From the NCBI GenBank assembly GCA_016875995.1, contig VGOG01000005.1, forward strand, positions 1 through 46,189: a DNA stretch of 46,189 nt, read 5' to 3'. Of the stretch, positions 9,501 to 15,903 are shown in pieces (the stretch's first letter is position 1; every line of letters starts with the position of its first letter). This DNA comes from Chloroflexota bacterium. GTDB lineage: Bacteria; Chloroflexota; Anaerolineae; VGOG01. Made by a program: the position numbers and the translations under genes. Below the pieces are notes generated by a model. The model searched no databases. It was not told the origin of the DNA and worked only from the letters and a program-made list of their open reading frames with translations.

Positions 9501-10133
9501 GTCTCTCACGGTGAACTGGGCTTTGTACAAGACATCAAGGGCAATTACGACGAAGCGGTCTGGCACTACAACAAAGCTCTTGCCCTATTCACCAGGCTAG
9601 GAAACGAACCCTTGATCGCCATAACCCACAACAACCTGGGAGAGGCTTACAGAGGCAAAGGCGAATATGATAAGGCCATTGAACATCTTGACGTGGCGTT
9701 AAAGGCATACATTGATTTCGAGGATAAAGAGGGCTTATCTGATGTCTACAGAATCCTCAGCGAAATCAAGCTATGCCAAGGCTATCCGGAGCAAGCACAA
9801 GAACATGGTCAAAAAGCCCTTCAACTGGCAGTTGAGATAGACTCCAAATACTGCGCAGGTTGTGCCTACAGAGCGCTTGGTAAAATCCAGGCCGCGATAG
9901 AAAATCCCGCCGCGGCTAGAGAGCACCTGAATCAATCACTGGAAATCTTCAGGGAGCTTGGCGACGAAGGCGAGGCAGCGTACACCCTGAGTGACATCGC
10001 GCACTTTGAGTACGATGCCGGAGACACCGCCAGGGCAAGGGAGACATGTGCTGAGGCCCTGAAGATGGCCGAGGAGCTGGGTATAGGGAAGATTGTTCAA
10101 CAGATGACTGAATTGAAGCAAAAGTTGGCTTAG
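6591..10133 (+). CDS. CHAT protease - STAND NTPase - TPR protein
   Basis: An 1180-aa cytoplasmic protein with no signal peptide; GAGGTGA sits just upstream of the ATG. Residues 1-360 form a caspase-like CHAT domain with both catalytic residues, His221 (FHFIGHGAF) and Cys266 (VVLNACQSA). A signal-transduction NTPase module follows the entry motif GNFIGRKRELDEY, with Walker A GGTAGVGKT (Lys409), a Walker B-like LLCFDDF and a VMVMSRRRP segment. A winged-helix-like linker (LSAEEQRLLKAIS) leads to about ten TPR units from residue 700 to 1150, such as GEYDKAIEHLDVALKAY. This layout is typical of sensor-switch-effector proteins: TPRs sense, the NTPase oligomerises, and CHAT cuts a target. Some relatives work in antiphage defence or cell death, others are uncharacterised. 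It follows an exported C11 protease of the same clan. The cut target is unknown. Confidence 0.92.
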   Translation: MRYDDFELLVMQRGAEGYPTRVISASAGEAQGILSFNSASDDIQRALTRIKTEETNEELFVSLGRTLFQQLFKGEIEDIYRASLGYARAQGKGLRIRLRLEPPELGAIPWEYLYDELNDLFLAVSPETPITRYIQVPEPLRSITIHPTLKVLAVISNPINLAKYGLPELDAESEKQVLSQALEEWQREGLVQLEFLDHAVASEIREKLRRYQPHIFHFIGHGAFRDDKAYLVIEDDDRQLRLITDRTFREFFLGSDFTKLVVLNACQSATSSSTQPMVGLAPNLVRRGLPAVVAMQYSIYDDTAIKFSREFYRALAVGFPVDTAISEARRGIYIDCGAERRDWGIPVLFMRAPDGVILKLTKPIARPLRLESIPGSGNFIGRKRELDEYQKRLDSQSIMVIGGTAGVGKTMLGAQIVAQQPQRRVVWHTFHRGLNDNLESVIWALGGFLAANQDDALQRFLDLNIEKLKEEKYRVNEAIYLLIYSLEQGSYLLCFDDFQVADEDEKINSLFEIFNDRLQNTKVMVMSRRRPRFADAIGLDYVAMEGLNKEDAEALLHRDAIHLGAELFAKLYDQTMGNPKLLELFITWMENKIWRSDEVSEFINRAFGERVEEYLVRNVYETLSAEEQRLLKAISIFRAPVDEEAIGEILIEENMENVDRLLDTLVHKYAVQESDYGEKYLHSLLGEFCYDRLRTDAPFRTRLHKNAGRYYYGEEDYLEAAHHYFEAREYQKSAEIIIDNLEQLIYAGQSSAIMGQLGKLSPQLVDTETWASVCIAIGDACMIAGEYDAAIQSYQAVLEVEPLLLSRREVADVQRKIGEGYDRKGQYDQALEHYHEGIQILGADVSVEMASIYGRLSWVHANRGEYEKAVASAQQGLKIAEGTGYGKEAADCYDTIAFVYLRKDDYDRAIEHYSKALEARKRIGDRLGFVRSYIKLGIVYKLKGDYDKAVKYYTDSLATSEEIGDIFRIAVSHGELGFVQDIKGNYDEAVWHYNKALALFTRLGNEPLIAITHNNLGEAYRGKGEYDKAIEHLDVALKAYIDFEDKEGLSDVYRILSEIKLCQGYPEQAQEHGQKALQLAVEIDSKYCAGCAYRALGKIQAAIENPAAAREHLNQSLEIFRELGDEGEAAYTLSDIAHFEYDAGDTARARETCAEALKMAEELGIGKIVQQMTELKQKLA

Positions 10134-10139
10134 AACAAA

Positions 10140-10175
10140 TCAAAACTCGCGTAAAGCGTGAAGCGTGAAATCTGT
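10140..10175. repeat. Short GCGTGAA-type repeat
   Basis: GCGTAAAGCGTGAAGCGTGA, about three degenerate copies of an 8-bp unit, just after the CHAT gene stop codon. A similar simple repeat built on AACGTCA/AACGTGA lies at 36704-36735. Confidence 0.5.
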
Positions 10176-10183
10176 AAGCATTT

Positions 10184-10224
10184 GACCCCCTGGGATCGCA
10201 ACGCCCAGTGCAAGGGGTCTTTTT
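10184..10224 (+). terminator. Rho-independent terminator after the CHAT gene
   Basis: GACCCC pairs with GGGGTC, with an inner CTGGG/CCCAG stem and a small bulge, followed by five T (10220-10224). It ends the plus-strand unit. The convergent minus-strand gene stops at its far edge, and the stem may serve both directions. Confidence 0.8.
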
Positions 10225-12800
10225 CATCCCTGAAGCTGGAAGATCCAAACGGCTCCATTGGAGTAGATGGGGCGATAGTAAGGACTGTCCATGAGCATCT
10301 GTGGAGTAATGCTCCCCCCGCGAGCGCCTATGTAGACGTGGGTTACGCCATTGTCGCTCAGCAGTTGCCGTGTGCTTGCCTCATCGAAAGACTCGATAGC
10401 GCCGATCGCCTCCGCCAAATCGTTGATCGCTCTCACATACTCCACAGAGCCATAGATGTAAACCGCTGGAGGCAGGATCGTGTCGCGCCCGGTCAACAAC
10501 GGTATCCAATAGCCCCCGTCGGAGCCCACGTAAGTGCCGCCTTGCCAATGGCGCACGTTGATCAGAAACCTGGCATCGGAGGGAACGTGGTGGCGAATCC
10601 AATCCATGGCCGCCATGTCATCACGGGTAGCCAGCACAGTGCCGGGGTTGACGATAGACAACATCTCCCCTGCTCCCCACAGGGCAACCAGAGCGATTAC
10701 GATGGCAAGAATCAAGTGTTTGAGATTGGAGAGTGGAGACTTGATATTGGATATTGGATACTTGCCCTGAGCCCAGCCGAAGAGTTGCAGAGAAGCCAGG
10801 AAATAGCCACCCAGGATGGCAAAGGGTACGAACAGGGAAATGGCCAGCGAGGCATTGTTCACCAGCCAGGTGCTGGGGAAGCCCAGGATACCGGGATTGG
10901 TGATCACAACCGTGATGGCCACCCAGAGGGCGGTCAGAATCACAGCCCGCTCCCGCTTGTAGAGACCCCACAGGAGGCCACAGACGGAGAGAGCTATCAG
11001 TTCCCGGTTGCGTCCAATCATGATGAGATCATAGGGAACGACGTTGTACGAAGGCGCCCCTTGCATTTTGGATGGTAACGTCGCCAGGGGCAGCAGAGCA
11101 CGAGCCAGATTAACCAGCCAGGGCAGGGTTAGCAGGACAGTCAAAAGACAGACGATGGCCGCCTGCCCCCAAAATCTCTTCAACACAGAAGGCTCACGGC
11201 GATAAGTGAAGGTCTCGTAGAGCAGATAAGCCAACACGAAGCAACCATAGAATATCAACACCCGATAATGGGTGAGCAGCAACCCGGCCAAGGCAAGGGA
11301 GCAAGGAACAAGGGAGCAAGGAACAAGGGAATCCGCGCCCTTGCGACCCTGCGACCTTGCTCCATTGATACTCTTCATCGTGAAAACGATGGCCGAAGGC
11401 AGAAGGACAAGTCCTGCCAACTGGGTGTAGCGCCCCCAACTGACGTAGTAGGCCGGCATGACGGAGATCAAGCCCACGATCAGAGCCCCGAACAGGCCTG
11501 CCAGGCGACGGCCAGTCAAGCACTTTACCAGTAGATAAGCAGAGAGCACCACGAGCCCATTGATGATCTGCCCCACGATTAACATCGCCCTGGTTATCTC
11601 CAGGCCCGTCAACCAGTGGAAAACCGCTACCAGGGAATGGAAGCCAAAGTGATAGATAAACCCCTCTATCGGCAAGAGAGGCTCGTAGGATTGCGGCACC
11701 CCACCCTTCTCCACTATCAACTGGGTGATCAAGGTGTGATGTACCGAATCAATCCAGGCAGGCACGACCAGGTTGCGGATGTGGAGGAAGCGTACTATGA
11801 GGGAGACGAAAAAGATGAAGAGAAAAGCAAGGATGAAGCGCCTGTCGGCGAGGCACAACCCCCCTCCTCTTTCCCCCCCAAAGTTGGGGGGGATGAAGGG
11901 GGGGGCCGTGTAGGCCAGTCGCCAGAGGGCCACAATGCTCAACACCACCGCGGCGATTAAAACCCTCGTCCCATTCCAGGCAATGCCCACGGTAGAGAAG
12001 AAAAGCAGCGCCAGCGGCACCAGGGCCAGACTCAAGCCAACGACGAGCGCCAAATGCTGCACGGGATCCGGTTCGGACTCGAACGGAAGCAGGCTATAGA
12101 GCAAGTAGCCAGGGAGGATGAAAAGAGCCAGCAGAGGCAGGATCAGCCAGGCCCCACCGAGCAGGCCGCGCCAGACGTCGCGGACCACGCTTGCCAGGTT
12201 GTAATCGTAGTAGGTCTTGAAGTACAGGTCACCCTCGCTCGGCTGACCGTCCAGGTACATCGTCCCCTCGCCATAGGCGTCAAAGGAGCTGTGCCAGACT
12301 GTCGTTCTGTTTCCCTCCGCTGCCTCGAGGAAGAAGTAATACGTCTTGCCCTCCGAGTCGGCCTGGGGAGGGAAAGAGAAACGGCACGGGTCGTTGTGCT
12401 CCAGGTTGGATGTATCAATGGTAAGAGCGACGAGGTCCACTCCCCCCCGCCCCCCTTCCCCCCAATTTTGGGGGGCTAGGGGGGCGGGGGGGCTGGGGGG
12501 GGCGGAGCGAAGGCGAAAGGTCAGGTGGCGTGGAGTGTCAGAGGGCAAATCATCGTCAGGATAGACGACCAAAAGCAGCTCGACAGCCGAGAGGCGGGGA
12601 TAGTGAGAGACGAAACTCTGACCCACAATGTGCGAGCCAGCGATCAGCGGGGCAGCTCTGTCCAACCTTTCCTGAACGTTGTCTGTCTCGATGACGGAGA
12701 TAGCACAGCCGCTGCTGAGAGCTGCCAAACTGAGGAGCAATCCCAATATGAGCTTTTTACACAACATCTGCAGTGGGGCAGGCACTCTGACGGCCTGCAC
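10224..12800 (-). CDS. Polytopic membrane protein, possibly GT-C glycosyltransferase-like
   Basis: An 858-aa protein. The nominal start is GTG at 12800, directly after the stop of the upstream lipoprotein gene; ATG at 12767 (MLCKKLILG) is an alternative. It has an N-terminal signal/anchor, an extracytoplasmic domain (about 35-205), roughly a dozen hydrophobic segments (about 210-720), then a soluble C-terminal domain (WIRHHVPSDARFLIN...) ending AVWIFQLQG. The arrangement resembles large GT-C-fold membrane glycosyltransferases, with an acidic loop after the first helices (VPAWIDSVHH), but I cannot assign a family or substrate. The gene contains at least four interspersed-repeat insertions, all in frame: two C/G palindromes (residues about 99-120 and 298-314), a GAGCAAGGAACAAG direct repeat (about 478-508) and an ATTGGATATTGG-type repeat (about 675-692). 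Probably co-transcribed with the lipoprotein gene. Confidence 0.8.
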   Translation of the reverse strand: MQAVRVPAPLQMLCKKLILGLLLSLAALSSGCAISVIETDNVQERLDRAAPLIAGSHIVGQSFVSHYPRLSAVELLLVVYPDDDLPSDTPRHLTFRLRSAPPSPPAPLAPQNWGEGGRGGVDLVALTIDTSNLEHNDPCRFSFPPQADSEGKTYYFFLEAAEGNRTTVWHSSFDAYGEGTMYLDGQPSEGDLYFKTYYDYNLASVVRDVWRGLLGGAWLILPLLALFILPGYLLYSLLPFESEPDPVQHLALVVGLSLALVPLALLFFSTVGIAWNGTRVLIAAVVLSIVALWRLAYTAPPFIPPNFGGERGGGLCLADRRFILAFLFIFFVSLIVRFLHIRNLVVPAWIDSVHHTLITQLIVEKGGVPQSYEPLLPIEGFIYHFGFHSLVAVFHWLTGLEITRAMLIVGQIINGLVVLSAYLLVKCLTGRRLAGLFGALIVGLISVMPAYYVSWGRYTQLAGLVLLPSAIVFTMKSINGARSQGRKGADSLVPCSLVPCSLALAGLLLTHYRVLIFYGCFVLAYLLYETFTYRREPSVLKRFWGQAAIVCLLTVLLTLPWLVNLARALLPLATLPSKMQGAPSYNVVPYDLIMIGRNRELIALSVCGLLWGLYKRERAVILTALWVAITVVITNPGILGFPSTWLVNNASLAISLFVPFAILGGYFLASLQLFGWAQGKYPISNIKSPLSNLKHLILAIVIALVALWGAGEMLSIVNPGTVLATRDDMAAMDWIRHHVPSDARFLINVRHWQGGTYVGSDGGYWIPLLTGRDTILPPAVYIYGSVEYVRAINDLAEAIGAIESFDEASTRQLLSDNGVTHVYIGARGGSITPQMLMDSPYYRPIYSNGAVWIFQLQG
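10724..10775. repeat. ATTGGATATTGG-type short repeat inside the membrane protein gene
   Basis: Degenerate tandem units (GATTGGAGAGTGGAGACTTG, then GATATTGGATATTGG) encode the in-frame segment KYPISNIKSPLSNLKHL in a loop between hydrophobic segments. Low complexity suggests an inserted simple repeat. Confidence 0.5.
11282..11362. repeat. GAGCAAGGAACAAG direct repeat inside the membrane protein gene
   Basis: Two perfect tandem copies of GGGAGCAAGGAACAA, followed by a related CTTGCGACC-CTGCGACC-CTTGC stretch. They are read in frame as the cysteine/leucine repeat SLVPCSLVPCSLAL. Confidence 0.7.
11859..11906. repeat. C-run/G-run palindromic repeat, copy B
   Basis: C-runs, then CCCCCCCAA-AG-TTGGGGGGG and more G-runs. 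It lies inside the 858-aa membrane protein gene and is read in frame as APPFIPPNFGGERGGG on the minus strand. Confidence 0.85.
12441..12503. repeat. C-run/G-run palindromic repeat, copy C
   Basis: C-runs, a CCCCCCAATTTTGGGGGG core and three further G-runs. It lies inside the extracytoplasmic domain of the 858-aa protein and is read as APPSPPAPLAPQNWGEGGRG. This is the longest of the four copies. Confidence 0.85.
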
Positions 12801-13052
12801 CTACCCGGTGGGATAAGGGGTGGCTGGCAGTGGGGTGGGCGTGGGTAGTACCGGATAGGGAACTGCCGGCGCTGGTGTAGACGTGGGCGGCAGCGGATAA
12901 GACTCCCCTGGCGCTGGAGTAGCCGTGGGTGGCACCGGCGTTGACACCGCTGGGGTAGAGGTTGGTGTAGGCGTCGCCTCCGGCGGTTTCTTGCAACCAG
13001 CCAACAGCGCGGTAATCACGAGCAGACAGAAAAGAACTCTCAGCAATTTCAT
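12801..13052 (-). CDS. Small Pro/Thr-rich lipoprotein
   Basis: An 83-aa protein with AAGGAGG seven bases before the ATG. A lipoprotein signal ends in the lipobox LLAGC (Cys20). The mature part is almost only a low-complexity chain of Pro, Thr, Ala, Ser and Tyr, in repeats such as TPAPGESYPLPPTSTPAPA. Such chains are usually wall-spanning linkers, but here no domain follows. The reading frame ends one base before the GTG of the 858-aa membrane protein, so the two may be translationally coupled, or this may once have been the N-terminal stalk of something larger. Function unknown. It has its own promoter at 13086-13114. Confidence 0.7.
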   Translation of the reverse strand: MKLLRVLFCLLVITALLAGCKKPPEATPTPTSTPAVSTPVPPTATPAPGESYPLPPTSTPAPAVPYPVLPTPTPLPATPYPTG

Positions 13053-13085
13053 CTTGCCTCCTTATCGCCGTGGATGATAGGGGCA

Positions 13086-13114
13086 ATTTTAACCTAAGTT
13101 GACGGTAATGTCAA
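13086..13114 (-). promoter_or_regulatory. Promoter of the lipoprotein-membrane protein operon
   Basis: Minus-strand TTGACA (13114-13109), a 17-bp spacer and TAAAAT (13091-13086). Predicted transcription start is near 13079. The -35 overlaps the 3' end of the upstream lipid kinase gene. Confidence 0.7.
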
Positions 13115-14053
13115 ACCCGATCGAGCGTTGAGAAAGAGCCGCGGGGATGAGTTTTGGGGCACGATGATGTTGAGAGCCTGGGGCACGATCTCGAACTCCA
13201 TGGGAGTCGTACCGATGGGATCTCCGTCTACCTGGACGGGCAAAGGGGTAGCAGTGCTGATGCTCACCTTCCGGCAGCGATAGTACTCGACCTGGGGATC
13301 GCGAAGGTGGCTATGGGCAAATACCCTGATCGCGTGATGGACAGTGGAGGCAAGGTTGACCCCCTTGAAAATGCAAACGTCCAGCAGCCCGTCGTCAAGA
13401 TAAGCCTCGGCCGCCACTCGCACCAGTCTGGCGTAGAGCTGGGCATTGCTTACAATGATCAGGATGGAGCGGGTATTGATATTTTGGCCATCTATCACGA
13501 CTCTCGTCCGGGTGCCCCGAAAATCCTTGGCCACCAGGACTGCAGCCACAGCGTAGGCCAGGGTACCCAGGCGCTTGGTGGGCCTGTCGCGAGGCTCCAT
13601 TCGCTCGGCTACTTTGGCGTCCAGGCCAATGCCTGCCCACAGGATGAAGTGGCGTTGGCCAGCCCTGCCCAGATCAATGCGACGGATTTCGCCTTGTGCT
13701 AAGACCTCGGCCGCGTCGAGCAGGGGGTGTCTTCGCAGCGGCGAAGGAGTGGGGATGCCCATCTCCAGCGCCCACACGTTGCCCACACCGGCAGGCAACA
13801 CCCCCAGGGCCACGTCGCTCCCAGCCAGGCCATCGGCGGCTTCGCCCACCACCCCATCGCCTCCGGCCACGAACACGGCCTGGCAGCCGGTGGCCACCGC
13901 CTCGCGGGCAAAGGTCGTGGCATCACCTGCTCCCCAGGTCTGTCTAAAGCTAACCTCCCAGCCCCGACGTTCCCAGTAGGCTACGACCTGCTCCAGTTCT
14001 CGCTGCACCTCCCGGGCTCCAGCCGCAGGGTTGAAGATCAACATAGCTTTCAT
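13094..14053 (-). CDS. Diacylglycerol/sphingosine kinase-like lipid kinase (YegS/DagK family)
   Basis: A 319-aa protein matching the usual length of bacterial lipid kinases, which phosphorylate diacylglycerol or related lipids at the inner membrane face. It has the N-terminal IFNPAAG, the nucleotide-binding GGDG (64-67) and a variant GVLPAGVGNVWA block where relatives read GTLPLGTGNDFA. A later GIGLDAKVAERME segment and a C-terminal QVDGDPIG match the family's second domain. The ATG overlaps the stop of the upstream membrane protein gene by four bases (ATGA), and there is no strong ribosome site, so translation is probably coupled. The loss of the usual TGN(D/E) Asp/Glu suggests a shifted substrate. 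The exact lipid is not predictable. Confidence 0.85.
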   Translation of the reverse strand: MKAMLIFNPAAGAREVQRELEQVVAYWERRGWEVSFRQTWGAGDATTFAREAVATGCQAVFVAGGDGVVGEAADGLAGSDVALGVLPAGVGNVWALEMGIPTPSPLRRHPLLDAAEVLAQGEIRRIDLGRAGQRHFILWAGIGLDAKVAERMEPRDRPTKRLGTLAYAVAAVLVAKDFRGTRTRVVIDGQNINTRSILIIVSNAQLYARLVRVAAEAYLDDGLLDVCIFKGVNLASTVHHAIRVFAHSHLRDPQVEYYRCRKVSISTATPLPVQVDGDPIGTTPMEFEIVPQALNIIVPQNSSPRLFLNARSGLTLPST

Positions 14054-14661
14054 TTTTGCTTAGCCACCCAGTCAAAGTAGAGTTTTAACTGGATCACGAC
14101 GAATATCAGGCCCACGAGCAGGCCCAACAGCCATGATTCCAACAATGTCCGATTCATCCCTATTCCCAGGAAGGCAACACTGGCCACGGCCGCGCCAGCA
14201 TCCACCAGCACGACCGAGAGGGCCAGCAAGAAGGCCACGCTATCGCGCTTGGCCGGCAAAGGTAGGGTGTCGTCAGTCCAGGCGAAGGCCTGCTCCAGGT
14301 GAGCATCCGGGCAATGATCCCTATAATAGTTTTTTAGCTTGTTCATCGCCCTGGCGCTGGCCATCCAGGCACTGCGCAGGCGCGCCAGTTCCAACACCGT
14401 CAGCAGGCCGATGATCGCCAGCGCGCCAAACACCGCCGCAAAGCCCCAGTAGATGGCTGCTCGCATTTCCCCCTCGATCCTTGCCCCCAGGATCGCCGCC
14501 ACCGCCGCGCCAGCAGTCATCAAATAGTAGTTCGACACCCGCGCCCGATCCTCATTGGCCTGAAAGGCGGTACTGGCGATATAGTTGAACTCGGCAACGA
14601 GGATCTCGTTGGGATCGAGAGGTTTTTGATCAGGCGAGTGGTTCTGTTTCTCTGCAACCAT
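14050..14661 (-). CDS. Membrane protein of unknown function, four hydrophobic segments
   Basis: A 203-aa protein with GGAGAG upstream of the ATG. A polar N-terminus (to about residue 42) precedes two adjacent hydrophobic segments (about 47-65 and 70-90). A soluble loop containing NYYRDHCPDAHLEQ follows, then two more hydrophobic segments (about 140-160 and 175-195) and a basic end. The four-helix layout with a mid-chain cytoplasmic loop has no motif I recognise. The gene is coupled to the downstream lipid kinase by a 4-base overlap, suggesting the two act in the same membrane process. Confidence 0.75.
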   Translation of the reverse strand: MVAEKQNHSPDQKPLDPNEILVAEFNYIASTAFQANEDRARVSNYYLMTAGAAVAAILGARIEGEMRAAIYWGFAAVFGALAIIGLLTVLELARLRSAWMASARAMNKLKNYYRDHCPDAHLEQAFAWTDDTLPLPAKRDSVAFLLALSVVLVDAGAAVASVAFLGIGMNRTLLESWLLGLLVGLIFVVIQLKLYFDWVAKQK

Positions 14662-14717
14662 GTGTCGCTCTCCTGGCGAGTTTTCCCACGTGATGATAGC
14701 TCAAAACAGGGGCTTGG

Positions 14718-15587
14718 TCATCCTTTTGCTTTTCTCAAGGTGCTGATCGCGCTCTCCACGCTGCGTTTGGTTCGGGCATCGGCTGTCTTCAGCCAGGCCT
14801 CGTAGACAGGCAGGAGGTTGGCGAACTGCGGCAGGAAAACCCTGGTCATGCTGCGGATGACGTCGCACAGCACCCAGATGCTGTCCGCGTCGGCGGCATC
14901 GCGGTGGGCGAGGATGAAATCGCGCACTGGCGCCACCTGGCCGCGGGCGCTGATGCGGATGGCAAAGCTCAGAGCCCGCTTGACGTCGAGGTCCGGGTCG
15001 CCCAGCGCAGGCTCGACCAGCTCCAGGCAACGAGCTGTGTACTCAGCGCGCTTCATGGGCAGCCGCCCGATGGCGGTGATCGCCGCGCGGCGCACCCACT
15101 TGTTCTCGTCGCTCACCCAGGGCCCCAGGCAATCGAGATAACCCTCAGGATTCTTCCTCACGATGGGCTCCAGGGTGGTCATGGCCAATTGGTCGCAATC
15201 CTCCCAGGCCAGGCAGGTCTGAGCCAGTTGGTAGATCAGCGGGACAACCGCCTCCGGCGCGGCCAGCTCCATTGGACCCAGAAAGGCGGACGCCAGGAGC
15301 CGCCCCTCGCGGCCGTAGTTATCCCAGAGGTGACGGGCCAGGGGTATGAAATCAGCAACCCGCTTCCTGGCCGCCTTGCCGATCTCCTGGCCCATAGCCT
15401 TGAGAACAGGCACCGGAGTGCCCGCGGTCTTGAGCCCCAAGAATTGTTCGGCCCTGGCCAGGTCAATGCCCGTGGGCGTGGCCTGGAGCCAGACGCCGCG
15501 CAGGGCCACAGCCGTTGGATCGGGGTCGGCGGGGGAGTAGCTACCGATGATCTGGCGGGCAGCGCTGGCAGCTTCTTTGGGGTCCAT
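14718..15587 (-). CDS. DNA alkylation repair (AlkD-like) HEAT-repeat protein
   Basis: A 289-aa all-helical protein. ATG at 15587 is preferred over GTG at 15593, since AGGAG is then at proper spacing. It shows the layout of AlkD/AlkC-type HEAT-repeat DNA glycosylases: a WEDCDQLAMTTLEPIV helix where the Trp and Asp match the family's W...D catalytic pair, then NKWVRRAAITAIGRL carrying the conserved Arg-Arg. Such enzymes remove positively charged alkylated bases (3-methyladenine, 7-methylguanine) without flipping the base. Some members have lost catalysis, so activity needs testing. It sits at the head of the minus-strand group that continues with the membrane protein and lipid kinase, with its own consensus promoter. 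Confidence 0.8.
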   Translation of the reverse strand: MDPKEAASAARQIIGSYSPADPDPTAVALRGVWLQATPTGIDLARAEQFLGLKTAGTPVPVLKAMGQEIGKAARKRVADFIPLARHLWDNYGREGRLLASAFLGPMELAAPEAVVPLIYQLAQTCLAWEDCDQLAMTTLEPIVRKNPEGYLDCLGPWVSDENKWVRRAAITAIGRLPMKRAEYTARCLELVEPALGDPDLDVKRALSFAIRISARGQVAPVRDFILAHRDAADADSIWVLCDVIRSMTRVFLPQFANLLPVYEAWLKTADARTKRSVESAISTLRKAKG

Positions 15588-15611
15588 ATCCACTCCTCTC
15601 CTAACAATGTG

Positions 15612-15640
15612 ATTATAACACGGAATTGGAGAGAGGGCAA
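15612..15640 (-). promoter_or_regulatory. Promoter of the AlkD-like gene
   Basis: Minus-strand TTGCCC (15640-15635), a 17-bp spacer and TATAAT (15617-15612), 25 nt ahead of the ATG at 15587. The leader would be short. Confidence 0.7.
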
Positions 15641-15646
15641 CTGCTA

Positions 15647-15675
15647 TTGACAGGAGCGGAGGAATATGCTAGACT
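15647..15675 (+). promoter_or_regulatory. Upstream promoter of the propeller lipoprotein gene
   Basis: TTGACA, a 17-bp spacer and TAGACT. It starts seven bases beyond the divergent AlkD promoter's -35, so the two could be co-regulated. Confidence 0.5.
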
Positions 15676-15706
15676 TTACGAGCCTGTCTGGGCCGGGCAT
15701 TTTCGT

Positions 15707-15735
15707 TTGCATCGGGACAACGAAAGGGGTATAAT
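15707..15735 (+). promoter_or_regulatory. Downstream promoter of the propeller lipoprotein gene
   Basis: TTGCAT, a 17-bp spacer and a perfect TATAAT. Predicted start is near 15742, about 160 nt before the ATG at 15904. Confidence 0.6.
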
Positions 15736-15800
15736 CGAAGGTAGGTCGGGGAACATTGATGGGGATGGCTACGGCTAATGTAGGGATACATTATGGGTTG

Positions 15801-15852
15801 GTAGGGGCGGGTCTTGCACCCGTCCAGGGCGACCGCAAGGGATCGCCCCTAC
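15801..15852. repeat. GTAGGGGCG inverted repeat element, 52 bp
   Basis: The ends GTAGGGGCG and CGCCCCTAC are inverted, with an inner GGGCGACC-gcaa-GGGATCGCCC hairpin. It sits in the leader of the propeller lipoprotein gene and looks like a small interspersed palindrome. Confidence 0.7.
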
Positions 15853-15903
15853 GACCGGATTTGAATACACCCTGTTGACAAAGCAGGTTGAGGAGGCCAA
15901 TTG

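Noticed and set aside
10158-11078. A 306-codon plus-strand frame within the minus-strand membrane protein gene
   Set aside because: The minus-strand protein has coherent hydrophobic segments over the same span, while this frame has a biased, non-protein-like composition.
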